Assembly (NCBI GenBank): GCA_949130485.1
Contig: OX422196.1
Location: forward strand, 4,322,889-4,386,888
Source of the DNA: Agelas oroides
Taxonomy: Eukaryota > Porifera > Demospongiae > Agelasida > Agelasidae
Direction of reading: 5' to 3'
Length of the DNA: 64,000 nucleotides
Shown: one piece after another, positions 11,279-22,080 of the stretch
Layout of the letters: each line of letters opens with the position of its first letter
Numbering within the stretch: the first letter of the stretch is position 1
Made by a program: the position numbers and the translations under genes
Notes under the pieces: generated by a model
Database searches by the model: none
The model's input: only the letters and a program-made list of their open reading frames with translations
Told to the model about the DNA's origin: nothing

Positions 11279-12900
11279 ATGAGTTCCTGGGCAATAAGAA
11301 CCTTGAGAAGAGTGGCTACAGATTTGAGAAGTTATCAAGATGGAAGAAGAATACCCTTGGGTGTGGTTGATGCCTTTACCATCTCTTTGGAGCTGGTATA
11401 TCTAATAACTGGAGATCAAGAATATGAAGTGGTAAGACAAGCTCTTAGATTCTTAAGGAAGCTTCAAGATGAGCCATGCCCCACACATGAAAACCACACA
11501 CCTCCATTGCTGCACACAGGGTATGTTGGTCGTCTAAAATTTGAGATTTCATGTGGGCAGCTGACATTCCTGATTGAGAGCAGATTCAGTGCTCCTCAAA
11601 TAGCATATCCCTCAGCACTATCAGGAGAAGAATGGCTGAATATGGACTGTCAATAACAGCTGAATATGCAACATTAACAGATGAAGAACTTGATAGTGTG
11701 GTAGGAGAGATTCATCATGATTTTCCCATGTGTACAAATAGACAAATGCAGGGCCATTTGCTGTCTCGTGGTTATAAAGTTCAGCAGCAAAGGGTCAGGG
11801 AAGCTCAACGGAGAGTTGATCCAGAGGGTAGTCTAATGAGGCGTCTGCGTGTTGTGAATCGGCGGCAGTACCAAGTGCCTGTACCACTTTCCCTGTGGCA
11901 TATTGATGGTAACCACAAATTGATAAGGTATGTATGTTCATGTCATTACTATAATAGGTATACAATGTGCATAAGCAGGGTAGCCATGAAGGAAAGGCAT
12001 ATCTGAAGGTTGCATTATTTATTGAAGGGTAATTTTGTTTTATTATTGCTGGCTTTATTTGCAACAGGTGGCGATTCATAGTCCATGGTTGTATTGATGG
12101 CTATAGCAGGCGAATTATGTATCTCAAATGTTGCAGTAATAATCGAGCCAGCACAGTGTTGAGCCTTTTCTTGCATGGCATTGATCAGTTTGGTTTGCCA
12201 AGTCGAGTCCGTTCAGACAGAGGTGGAGAAAATGTGGATGTTGCTGCGTATATGCTTGATCATCGAGGGCTCGGAAGGGAAAGTTTCATCACTGGACGTA
12301 GTGTTCACAATCAGAGGATTGAGAGGTTATGACGTGATGTTTTCTGCAGTTGTACAATCTCATTCTACAACCTTTTCTACTTCATGGAAAGCCAGGTTCT
12401 TCTTGATGTGGACAATGAAGTGCACATGTTTTGTCTTCATTATGTGTTTATGCAGCGAATAAGCAATTGTTTGCGTATGTTTACTGATGCCTGGAATAAT
12501 CACACTTTGTCATCTGAGGGAAACCTCTCACCAATGCAACTATGGATCATCGGTCTTGCTGGAAACACCGAGCAGGACATACAACTGACACAGGTAAAGT
12601 TGGTACTGGCCACTTTCATACAACCATGTCAAAAAAATCATTGCAGTTGATCACTTTGTTTAGGGAGAGATGCAACATTATGGAATCAACTGGAATGGTC
12701 CCATGCCTGATTGTGAAGAAGAGGTAGACCAGGTAGTAGTTCCAGAGTGTGATTGCCCACTTTCTCCGGAAGACTATGACGACCTTGAGTGTAGTATCTC
12801 TCCTTCAGCTGCTAGTTCAAACTATGGAATAGACTTGTATACCTCTGCTGTTGCATTTGTGGAAGCAAAGATGACTCAGTATATATATATAGACAGTTAA
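11279..12900 (+). pseudogene. IS3EU-like integrase/DDE transposase, three exons, two lesions
   Basis: Exon 1 (about 11279-11927) contains an HTH-like region (LKFEISCGQLTFLIESRFSA, RRRMAEYGLSI), a regulatory-looking stretch (LTDEELDSVVGEIHHDFP) and the first catalytic Asp in LWHIDGNHKLIR. Exon 2 (12068-12593) has [20 protein letters not shown], the second Asp in [12 protein letters not shown] and the Glu in [10 protein letters not shown]. Exon 3 (12664-12900) carries the tail (YGINWNGPMPDC, ECDCPLSPEDYDDL). Introns 11928-12067 and 12594-12663 are GT-AG and keep phase. Lesions: a one-base shift at about 11605-11630, and TGA at 12330-12332 where the family has Trp (RLWRDVF). Known role: RNase H-fold strand transfer for its own transposon. 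It sits directly inside the left terminal repeat, as expected for the element's own enzyme. Confidence 0.88.
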
Positions 12901-13262
12901 TCTCGTCATCTATTCACACGCACATCCCAGCAATGTGATGGAGACATTAGTCATGTATTTGGAGGGAGGCCCTGGACCAGAGCTCTGCCCGTCAGTTAAT
13001 CATGATGAGTACATCATCACTTACCTGCAATTAACTTATTACCAAGGATATCAAACCATTTGTATGCCCTCCATTTTGGGGGGAAGGTTAATGGGGGCCC
13101 AAATAGGAGTCCCATCCGGTCCAGGGAGGAACTTGTTCCTCTCCCCCAAAACGTACTCTTATCCTTCCTTCTTTTATATAATATATATATATATACTATG
13201 GTGCGTGGGCGGATGAAAGGCGCCGCATGGGGTCATATATGGCATATAGACCGCGCAGCTGC

Positions 13263-13387
13263 GACCGCAGGGAGTATATTGCTGAGTCAGGGGTGTATAT
13301 TTCAACCGCAAGGGAGTATATTGCTGAGTCAGGGGTGTATATTTTCAACCGCAAGGGAGTATATTGCTGAGTCAGGGGTGTATATTT
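13263..13387 (+). repeat. Three tandem ~42-bp repeats
   Basis: Unit contains ccgcaagggagtatattgct followed by gagtcaggggtgtatat; three near-perfect copies in a row. Confidence 0.9.
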
Positions 13388-13925
13388 GGCAATCAGTCAT
13401 AACTGCAGCACAAAGAAACGGAAAACTTTTTGTTTCGCAATGGAATGGCCAATTCCCCCCAGTCCTCACTATAGTCTATAGGAGAGCCATTGCCAGCACT
13501 ATAGAGCCCCCGTACTCAGTACTAGCACAACAGCCAAAGCGTCGCACAAACTTGCCAGGTTATTCGTGCAGCGATAGTGCTTACTTGGTGTGTTGAACCA
13601 CGCACGGCTGGACAGACGCTACTGCTCTCCGGCAGCTAGCTGGCACTACCCTGACGGATGCTGACGATAATCATGAATTTCACTCGCCAGGCGGTTGATC
13701 CAGGGATAGCGCTAGGACAACTGCTAGCTGAACTGTGAGGCTGGGCGTTCTACTGCCAGCTCGAACCATTGTTTCATGATCGCCAGCTTCCGAGAGCGGC
13801 TAGGTAGCAACCTAGCTGCCCATCGGCATCATGGCCGAGCGCCAGTAGCATCTCGGTTTCAAGTCGACACGAGCGAAAGGCCCTTCGTCATGGCTCAGAC
13901 TCTGCCTTGACTGCAGAGATGTTTC

Positions 13926-13946
13926 GGGGGGGGGGGGGGGGGGGGG
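13926..13946 (+). repeat. G21 homopolymer
   Basis: Twenty-one consecutive G. Homopolymer length is often mis-called, so exact length is uncertain. Confidence 0.9.
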
Positions 13947-14097
13947 TCTTTTGGTCGCCTAAGCGTACTAAAACTCATCCTTTTCCAGTCAAAAAGCAGC
14001 AGCAACACACAACGAAACGACATTCAAATTCAAAAATGCAATACCGGAAACGGAACCGCTTACGTAATCCGCCCACGCACCATAGTATATATTATAT

Positions 14098-14276
14098 GAA
14101 CCATGGTAAGGCGGTGTATATCGCGAATCATACTACCCTCGACCTCGGTCATCGGAAGTTTGCAGTTAGATATACCCCTCGCCTGCGGCTCGGGGTGTAT
14201 CTACTGCAAACATCCTCTGACCTCGGTCTCGGGTAGTATATTCGCCATATACACCTCCTTACCATGGTTTATATAT
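14098..14276. repeat. Foldback element: ~180-bp near-perfect palindrome
   Basis: The whole segment pairs with itself around a centre near 14185. Outer arms accatggtaaggcggtgtat and atacacctccttaccatggt pair with one change. Inner arms include gacctcggt on both sides of aagtttgcag/ctgcaaac, and the core is CCCCTCGCCTGCGGCTCGGGG-like (14173-14193). It abuts the TIR element on the left and the gypsy LTR on the right. It has no coding capacity and would form a long hairpin. Confidence 0.85.
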
Positions 14277-14278
14277 TA

Positions 14279-14445
14279 TGTAACGCCGCTGTGGGCTAGC
14301 GTGGTTAACTGACTGTTATTCTTAGTCAAAACATTATCGGCAAAACAACAGACATACGACTCAACATAATATTTCTGAGGGACTGACTGCTGAGTATAAA
14401 ACTCACATACTTAAACTAACTTCCGGATTACATCACATAATTACA
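14279..14445 (-). repeat. gypsy 3' LTR (left copy)
   Basis: Begins TGTAACGCCGCTGTGGGC and ends CACATAATTACA in + orientation, so the ends are the canonical TG...CA. Near-identical to 19914-20081. Confidence 0.95.
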
Positions 14446-14462
14446 ACACCCGCCTCCTAATC
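14446..14462 (-). other. Polypurine tract of the gypsy element
   Basis: On the minus strand, gattaggaggcgggtgt lies immediately before the 3' LTR, the expected plus-strand primer position. Confidence 0.6.
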
Positions 14463-14605
14463 AGAAGGACGGCCTCGTACTTCGTATATTACAAACAAAG
14501 AAAAGAAACATGAAGCATAATCAAAAAAAGTTACAAAACTTGACATTAGCTAGCTTACGTGTACAAACCAGGATAACAATAACAACTAAGTCAGTCACTC
14601 ACGGT

Positions 14606-17600
14606 TCAAGTTTTACGAGTTTTCTTAGTCTGGCGTTTTCGTCCCAGCCAAGACTTATCAGGTAACTCCACTGGACACAGGGTCACTCGATCCAAATTAA
14701 CTCGGATAGATTTATCATTGGGACGGTCAACTGGTCGAACCGTGACGCCATTTGGATGTACTTCCAACACCCGATAAGGGCCAAAATATGGCCTGGAAAG
14801 CTTTCGATTCTTGCCCGTTTGCTCATAGGGCATATACACCATTACCCTGTCACCAGCTCAGAAATCTCTCTGCTTAGCGTGGCGATCATATTGGTACTTC
14901 TGCTTCTTTTGAGACCTTTGAATCTCTTTCCTGGCCAATTGCCAGGCCTCAGATAGCCCAAACACCAACTCTGACTTATAGTCATCAATATCGACTTGAT
15001 ATGCAGTGCGAGTTGTGGATAACGTGGTCTCACAGGGAATTCTAGCATCACGGCCATATAACAGGAAAAACGGTGACTCACCAGTGGATTCATGGGGTTT
15101 AGTTCGATATGCAAATAGCAAATGATGGAGGTGTTCATCCCAGTTCACACCAAACTTTGCAGCATATTTGGCAAGCATGGCCCTCAAAGTTCTATTGAAA
15201 TTCTCCACTAACCCATCAGCTTGGGGGTGATAAGCCATGGTATTCAACTTCTGCATACCGGTCATCTCACATACCTCCTGCATTAGAATTGACAGCAGAT
15301 TGGGGCCACGATCAGATATCAGAGCTTCAGGCACCCCATGCCGACATATCACATGATCAATCAGCAGCCTCACAATGGTCTCACTTGTTTGGTTATCTGT
15401 GGGAAATGACTCAACCCACTTGGTGAGATAATCGACAAACGATATGACATAACGGTTGCCATTCACTGTTTGTGGAAGCTCCATGATGTCCACGCCGACA
15501 CGATAGAACGGTCCTCCCACTGGAATAGGCATCAGTGGTGGCCTCACTCTCCTCCCTGTACCTCGATAGCTGGCACAAGTCAAACAGCTTCGACAGTACG
15601 CATGAACATCCTTATACATGCCGTCCCACCAGTACCTCTGGGCTAACATGGAGTACACTCCTTTGGGTGAAAAGTGTCCAGCAAACCTCCCACCATGTGC
15701 TTCTTTCATGAGTTCTCTTCTCATACACACGGGTACACACAAACGCAATCTGTTCTTCCTCAAGTCATCAATCCGATACAGCACTTTGTCCAGAACCACA
15801 TACCGACATTTCTCAAGAGTTAATCGTCTAGCAATACTCTCCTCAGGTGGTAATAGTCCTTGTTCCAAGAAAGTCACTACCGGTCCTAGCTCTTTATCCT
15901 GACGCTGGAGTTTCACCAGTTCCTCATTCTCCTCTGTAATCCCTTCACTGTCACTTACATCAGGAACAACTGCTCCCACTTGCACAGAATGAAACGCTTC
16001 GTCATCATCCTCCAACTCAGACTGACTGATGGGTGATCGAGACAGTGCATCAGCATTTGCATTTTTGCGTCTGGGGCGGTACTTCACTTCAAGATCAAAC
16101 TCCGACACCACTTCTCCCCAGCGAGCCAGTTTGCCAGAAGGGTGCTTAGTCTTCAAAAGAGATTTCACTGGAGCATGATCCGTGTAGACGATACACTGGT
16201 GTCCATAGAGGTAAGCACGAAAGTGTCTTAAGCTCCACACCACAGCCAAAGTTTCCAGTTCCGTAATTCCATACCGTTGCTCATGCGGTGACAAGGTACG
16301 GCTGGCATAGGCAATTGGATGATTCTTCCCATCAGCCTGCTCTTGTTCTAGGACTGCTCCCAGACCCTTGCCACTGGCGTCTGTGTGCAACACAAATGGC
16401 TTCAAGAAATCAGGGTAAGCAAGCACTGGGGGTGATGTGAGGAGCTTCTTCAACCGACTAAAAGCCTCCTGACAGGATTCTGACCACACAAATGGAACAT
16501 TGGCTCTTGTCAACATGTGCAGTGGTCCAGCTTCCTTGGCAAAATCAGGCACAAACCGCCGATAATAACTTGCCAAACCAAGAAACTCCCTCACAGCTCT
16601 GACATTAGTAGGGGTAGGGAACTCTTTGACCGCCAAGATCTTGTCCGGGTTAGGAAGAATTCCCTCAGCAGAAATAACATAGCCTAAGTAAGGCACTTCA
16701 GGACAACCAAGAACACACTTCTGAGGATGCAACTTTAAACCCACCTCACATAGACGGGAAAACACTTGGCGCAAATGTCCAATGTGCTCGTCAACATTCT
16801 CTGAGAAGACCAAAACATCATCAATGTAAACACTGCAAAACTTGCTCATCCCCACCAGGGCTCTCTGCATCAATCTTTGAAAAGTTGCTGGTGCGTTGCA
16901 GAGGCCGAAGGGCATAACTCGAAATTCATACAACCCATCAAATGTGACGAAGGCCGTCTTCTCCTGGGATTCTTCTTGCACTCTGATTTGCCAGTAACCT
17001 CGTTTGGCATCCAAAGTGGTAAAGATGCTCTTGCCCTTGAGCTGATCCAATAGGTCATCAATTCTGGGGAGTGGGAAAGTATCCTTGCGGGTCACAGCAT
17101 TGAGTCGCCTGTAATCTACGCATAAGCGTAGTGCCCCATCTTTCTTTCTGACAAGGACCACCGGACTGGCCCATGGACTCGCTGACTCCTGGATCACTTC
17201 CCCCTTCAACATTTCCTGAACCATCCTGGATATCTCCTTCCGCAAAGCGAAAGGTACTCTTCGAGGTATCTGACGTATGGGCTGGCTATCTGCAGTGTCA
17301 ATCACATGTTCAACACCTTTAGCCTCACCTCTTTCACCATCATCCAATGCAAAAGCAGCATGAAACTCAACAGCACAATCAATCAGTTTCTGAGCTCGCT
17401 CTTCAGTGAGATTACACTGGGGTGTCTGCAACATTGACGTCAACTTCCTCTTTCGTTGTTTGTCAGATTCTGAATAGGTAGCATAAATGCTTGCTGCACA
17501 GGCACTCTCGAGCTGTGAAACCTGCAGGTCTATCTCAGACTCTTCACACAAAGTACCTTCGCTCTCTGACAGTGCCACCACACTCCCAATGGGAACGTTC

Positions 17601-18721
17601 GGTTGCAACTCAACTGTCCCGGTAGAGTGGTTGCTAACAGGTATCCAAATTCGACCTTCAGCATCAGAGTGAATCACGGAGTCCTCAACTTCCACTCCCA
17701 TCGAAGCCATCCAGCCTCGGTTAGGCTCAAACAATAGTGAGCTAGACGGTAATGTCTCAACTTGTGCTTCCAGAAATGTTCCTTTCTGGCTAGGCACCCT
17801 CTGTGAATGCACCAACTGAACAATCGCAGTGAAATTGGATCTGTCATCCCCTCTACATGGTTCCACTCCAACAGCTGGGCACATCAGACCCAAAGGACCA
17901 ACAACATTTGTCCCAAGCAGACAGGGTTCTGATCCAGCGTGTCTTGCAGCTCGCAAGTAAATAGGGACAACAACACTCTTCCCACAGAACTCAACCTCAA
18001 GGTCTACCATTGCTCCCACCAAGATAGGCCTCTGACTGTAGTCACGCAAAGTAACTTCAGGCTTATACAGAGCACTCGCTGGAACCTGGGCCTTTCTGCC
18101 AATGGCTTGAAATACATCCCATGAGAGGATAGTCGCCGACGAACCGGTATCTACCATGGCCTTGACAGGCTCTCCTGCAATGTTCACCGTGCAGTAATAC
18201 AAAGGACCAACAGCCCCTGCAACTTTGTCAACGTTGGCCTTCCCTTCATAGCCCTGAGAAAGGAGCAAGAACTCAGCATCAACCCACTCCTGCCTTAGCC
18301 TTTGGCATCGATCTTCCAACGTCTCATGTGAGTGGGTGGCCGAAACTGCTGAACTGGTTGCTCGCTGACTTACTCTGTTCTTTCCCGGAGTCTCGCTAGG
18401 TGGCTTGCGTTCTGGGCAGTCACGCCAATGGTGACCAGGTCCACGGCACTCATAGCATAGGCCAGACACTTTGCTCTTTCTGGGTGCAGTATCTGGCCTA
18501 GCCAGCCTAGGCTCTCTCTGAAATGTTACTTGAGTCTTCTGTGTCCTTGCAGTGGCCATGGGTTTCACACTCAGGTTCAACTTTGTACCTGACCCTGAGC
18601 AATGGAGACTCGAGAGCTGCTTTTCCTGCTGCTCAGCTGCACGAGCTTGGTGCAATGCATCATGGAAGGTCTTGGGTGACGGTAGCACCTTCTCCTGCCA
18701 CTTCAACCACAAACCTTGCAC
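14606..18721 (-). pseudogene. gypsy Pol polyprotein (plus gag nucleocapsid), one stop near C-end
   Basis: One open frame of about 1287 residues (to 14858) contains the gag CCHC zinc knuckle (CYECRGPGHHWRDC), aspartic protease (MVDTGSSATILS), reverse transcriptase (ending in YIDDVLVFS), RNase H (LHTDASGKGLGAVL), the integrase zinc region (paired His in HGGRFAGH, CRSCLTC) and the integrase core (VDIMELP, ISDRGPNL, HPQADGLVENFNRTL). A TGA at 14858-14860 separates the last 78 residues, which include the GPY/F module (YFGPYRVLEVHPNGV). The stop lies in QRDF/AGDRV, consistent with CGA to TGA. The frame begins without an ATG because gag shifts into it at an A8 run (18722-18729 on +). Apart from the stop, the enzyme region is intact. 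Confidence 0.93.
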
Positions 18722-19803
18722 AAAAAAAATCTCTTTTCAGCATCTCCTTGCTGCTCTCATCCATTCCCTTCCTGCGTCCATAGCTACGCTCAAACAACTT
18801 CTCCAAATCTTGTGCAAACTCGTCCACAGATTATTCGGTTGCTGCTTGCGGCGCATCAGCTGAGCCGACACCAAGGCCTCTCTCTCTACTGGATTCAGCC
18901 TCTCCTGTAGAGCCTCTGTTGCCTTAACATAGCTCTCCTTGACATGGCTTGGCAAAACCTCATACACACGCTCAGCACGTCCAGCCAAATGCAACTCAAA
19001 CTGGACCAACTTTTCCCGCTCAGTCCAACACTGCAGCTCAGCATGCTTCTCCAACTTGGCCAACCATCTCTTTAACGAGTCAACATCATCCCTGTCATCA
19101 CCACTAAACTTTGGTAGTGCAGGAAGTTTCAAACGATTAGCACGGCTAAGGTCCTCTACAGCCTCTGGCTCATTTGACCCGCCTCCTGAGCTGTGCGATT
19201 CCCGTCCATTTATGACGGAGACCGTGTGCTCACCACTGCGTGGTTTTAGGGAACCCTCAGACACTTTAGCTTTCAACAACTCAATAAGCTCATCACGTGT
19301 CTTAATATCCCTCTTATACTTTAATTCAAGCTCTTCCCTCATGCTTTCCCGAACCTTCAACAACTGATACTCAAAGTCCCTTTTCATTCTATCCATCTCC
19401 CACTGTGAACGGTCCAAGGACTCTAAGGCATCGTCCCGGCATCCTCTAGATCCCTTATCAATGAACCCACCTCTAAATCGTCGGGTCCGCCTTCCGCGGT
19501 CGTACCTGCACGGCTTCTCGACTGGGCTTCACGCAAAGAAGCTTCGAGATCCTCCACCTTGTCTTGTGCAATAGACAATTCGACTGTCGCCTCATTCAGC
19601 TCCCTTTCCGACTCCGTGGCGCGTCGACGCAGCTCCGCCACCTCCTGCTTGAGACACCGTTCCGACTCTTGCAGCTTCCGTTCGGACTCTCTCGCTGAGG
19701 TCACCTCAGCTTGGGTTTTTGCTTGAACCTCTGCTAACTCCTTCTTAGCCTGTTCAAGTTCGTCTCTTAGCTGAGTCTTTGTCTTCTGCGGCATCTTGTT
19801 CAA
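18722..19803 (-). pseudogene. gypsy Gag, broken by frameshifts
   Basis: The N-terminal 126 residues (ATG at 19803) are a long coiled coil rich in Glu, Lys and Arg. After a one-base shift near 19423 the protein continues with more coil and the capsid-like region (LKLPALPKFSGDDRDDVDSL, LHLAGRAERVYEVLP). A second shift occurs near 18835, and a third at the homopolymer 18722-18729, where the frame joins the CCHC/pol frame. This length of N-terminal coil is unusual for Gag. Because the LTRs are nearly identical, some shifts may be sequencing errors rather than decay. Confidence 0.85.
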
Positions 19804-19895
19804 GTCGCTCTGGGATTTCCGGCCTGGCTACATCGACTCGCGGCGGGATAGAGAGGCAAAGTTCCGAGTATGCCAGGAATCACTTCGCTGTAGTC

Positions 19896-19913
19896 TCGGC
19901 AACGACCTCCAAT
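19896..19913 (-). other. Putative tRNA primer-binding site of the gypsy element
   Basis: Two bases after the 5' LTR the minus strand reads tggaggtcgttgccga, starting with the TGG that pairs with a tRNA CCA end. The tRNA is not identified. Confidence 0.5.
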
Positions 19914-20081
19914 TGTAATGCCGCTGTGGGCTAGCGTGGTTAACTGACTGTTATTCTTAGTCAAAACATTATCGGCAAAAACAACAGACATACGACTCAA
20001 CATAATATTTCTGAGGGACTGACTGCTGAGTATAAAACTCACATACTTAAACTAACTTCCGGATTACATCACATAATTACA
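19914..20081 (-). repeat. gypsy 5' LTR (right copy)
   Basis: Begins TGTAATGCCGCTGTGGGC in + orientation and ends AATTACA. Differs from 14279-14445 by C/T at the sixth base and one extra A. Confidence 0.95.
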
Positions 20082-20159
20082 ATTACATATAATGTTAGTG
20101 TGTGCATAAATGGTACCACGTAAAACACAGTAGCTATTAGCAACCATACAGAGTAGTGT

Positions 20160-20932
20160 CTACTGGTGTACAAGTGCAACAGAGAATTGAGCTAGATGTT
20201 CTCTTGGAGTACGGATGTATACAAGGAAGGCCGCACTGTTCCATCTTCCCAGTGTGCGTATTACTGAATCCTCAATGCCTGCTCTCGCAGCTGACGTGGC
20301 AGCTCCAATACGGAAGCTGTGACCTGCGAAATTCAGATATGGAAGGCCTGCTGCTTGTAGTGCTGTGCGGACATGTTGGGTGAATTTTGCCTTTGTCAAT
20401 GGTTGGCCAGTCTTAAATTGGAAGAAGGCACCCTCCTGTGAGCCCCGGGAGGCCACGTAAGCTAGAGTTGCAGCCACAGGGCAGAAACTGATCAGTCTTA
20501 GAACACGTCAGCTTTACCCTCAGCATTGTTGGATTATCTACCACTACATCTAGGCAATGATGAAAAGGCTCTTGGTTTTGGCAATCCTAAGGTGATCTGC
20601 ATGTGGCGGATGCCTGCCAGATATGTTTTAATAGTCTGTGGTGATAAGGTCTTGCATGCAAGATAAGATGAAAAATAACACAGTATGGATTCTGAAACTG
20701 GAAATGGTGATATAATAGAATATAATGAACAAAACTCAGCAAATTTACACAGTGCCGACTGGTAAGTTGACCGGGTTGATGGAGCTACTCCCTGAGAACA
20801 AAAGCAGTGAACTGTTGCATCCAGGTTGGAGAGGTCCCTTCCTGGTTGCTGAGAAGCCACTGCAAGAGTGAAATTGGAAGAACGGATGACACCACGTTTG
20901 CATCTGGCTTCTTTAAAAATGATGGCAACCAA
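20160..20932 (-). pseudogene. DIRS-like tyrosine recombinase, internally deleted
   Basis: The N-terminal SAM-like part reads STRSTYQSALCKFAEFCSLY and TLSPQTIKTYLAGIRHMQIT. The C-terminal catalytic part reads AGHSFRIGAATSAA, TLGRWNSAAFLVYIR, with the His-x-x-Arg pair and the nucleophile Tyr region present. The segment between about 20530 and 20480, which should hold the first catalytic Arg block, is missing, and the two parts lie in different frames. Known role: circularisation and integration of the DIRS DNA form. Confidence 0.85.
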
Positions 20933-21950
20933 TTTCTAGAGAGATCATCTGCCAATCTGTTGTGCAGGCCTGCAACATGTGACGCTGATATTTGAAACTG
21001 GAGGTATGCCTCCACAAAAAAAACAAGCAGCACAGCTGTTGCATCATAATCTTATCTTGGCAGTATCGCCGATTCACGACTGCTACCACTGCAGAATTGT
21101 CACAGTAAGCCACAACCCCTAGCTCCACGCAAATTGATTTCAATTTGTGCAAATACAGCATGCAGGTATCTGAGTCTGGAGGGCCTACTACTGAAAAATA
21201 TGTTCACCCCCTTCTCTCGCAACACACCATTCCACGGCATCAGCCACTGAATTAAAGATTTTTGGGGCTGATCTCAGGCCAAATGGGGAGCATCCCATCA
21301 ACATATATTTTGTTGTCCCACTTCATGCCAAGCCATTTGCGATCCCCTGGGTAGACAGGAATAAGGTGATATGCCGACTTAATGTCAGTCTTGGCAATCA
21401 TAGCTCCCCTTCCTAAAACTAATGCTGTAGCTGCAACTTGGTCCACTGTTATATAAGACATGGAGCATAACTCTGGATTGATAGCATCATTTACACTGCG
21501 ACCTTTGGGGTAAGAAAGGTCGGTAATAATCCTCCATTTCCCTGGTTGATACTTTTTTAGGAATTACCCCAATTGGTTAACATGTACTGGGGGTGCTGAT
21601 CCTGGTGCAAATGGTCCCAGCATATTCCCTTTCCCGACTTCAGCGTGCAGGTACTCTTCAATGACCTGGGGGTTTTGTCTTGCTGAAAGCATGTTCTGGG
21701 TTGCTGATTTAAACTCCCTGGTATCGTGTACCCCTATACGGAAGCCGTACTCAATACCACTCAGAATATACTTTTACATAGTCCTGGTCTGGGTGCTTCT
21801 CCAATTTCCTCTTCCAAGCTGGCAAGGACAACGGAGTTAACAACACTGAGATCTGCTGATCCACTGATGAGGCTGTTGAGTGTGCATGCGAATTCAATGT
21901 CATGAAGTCCTGAGCGTAGTGGTAACGTCCGTCCAGCCCTGTGAACATAC
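20785..21950 (-). pseudogene. DIRS-like reverse transcriptase and RNase H, frameshifted
   Basis: From 21950 downward are LPAWKRKLEKHPDQDYVKVY (a DIRS linker motif), IITDLSYPKGRSVNDAI, MIAKTDIKSAYHLIPVYPGD (first RT Asp block) and, after a shift near 21290, PFGLRSAPKIFNSVADAVEW. The catalytic YLDD box is not recognisable: the aligned bases read like IFFSVVGPP. The RNase H part follows (LGVVAYCDNSAVVAVVNRRY, SHVAGLHNRLADDLSRNW). Several stops and shifts are present. Confidence 0.82.
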
Positions 21951-22080
21951 AGTAACGACTATGATCATTTTATTTGGTATGAAATCTGTGATAAATCAAC
22001 AATGCAATAGCCATAAACCTGCTACGAGGTAAACCACATCCCCTGTGAGGATGGGTGATCACACCACATGGGCGGAGATT

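Larger units (their letters stand above)
13190..14090. mobile_element. ~0.9-kb TIR element (ACTATGGTGCGTGGGCGGAT ends)
   Basis: ACTATGGTGCGTGGGCGGAT at 13195-13214 recurs in inverted form at 14067-14086, both bordered by TATATA. The interior holds three direct 42-43-base repeats and a run of 21 G, and no convincing gene. It is a non-autonomous element inserted in the IS3EU-like transposon. Confidence 0.75.
14279..20081 (-). mobile_element. Ty3/gypsy LTR retrotransposon with both LTRs
   Basis: LTRs of 167-168 bases bracket a minus-strand gag-pol. The order protease, reverse transcriptase, RNase H, integrase places it in Ty3/gypsy. The LTRs differ by one substitution and one indel, implying a recent insertion. 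ATTA on both sides (14275-14278, 20082-20085) fits a 4-base target duplication. A TGG-starting primer site and a purine tract occupy the expected places. The coding region has three frameshifts in gag and one stop near the end of pol. Confidence 0.92.

Noticed and set aside
18939-19367. 142-codon + strand open frame opposite gypsy gag
   Set aside because: Shadow of the coiled-coil Gag coding strand; no independent features.
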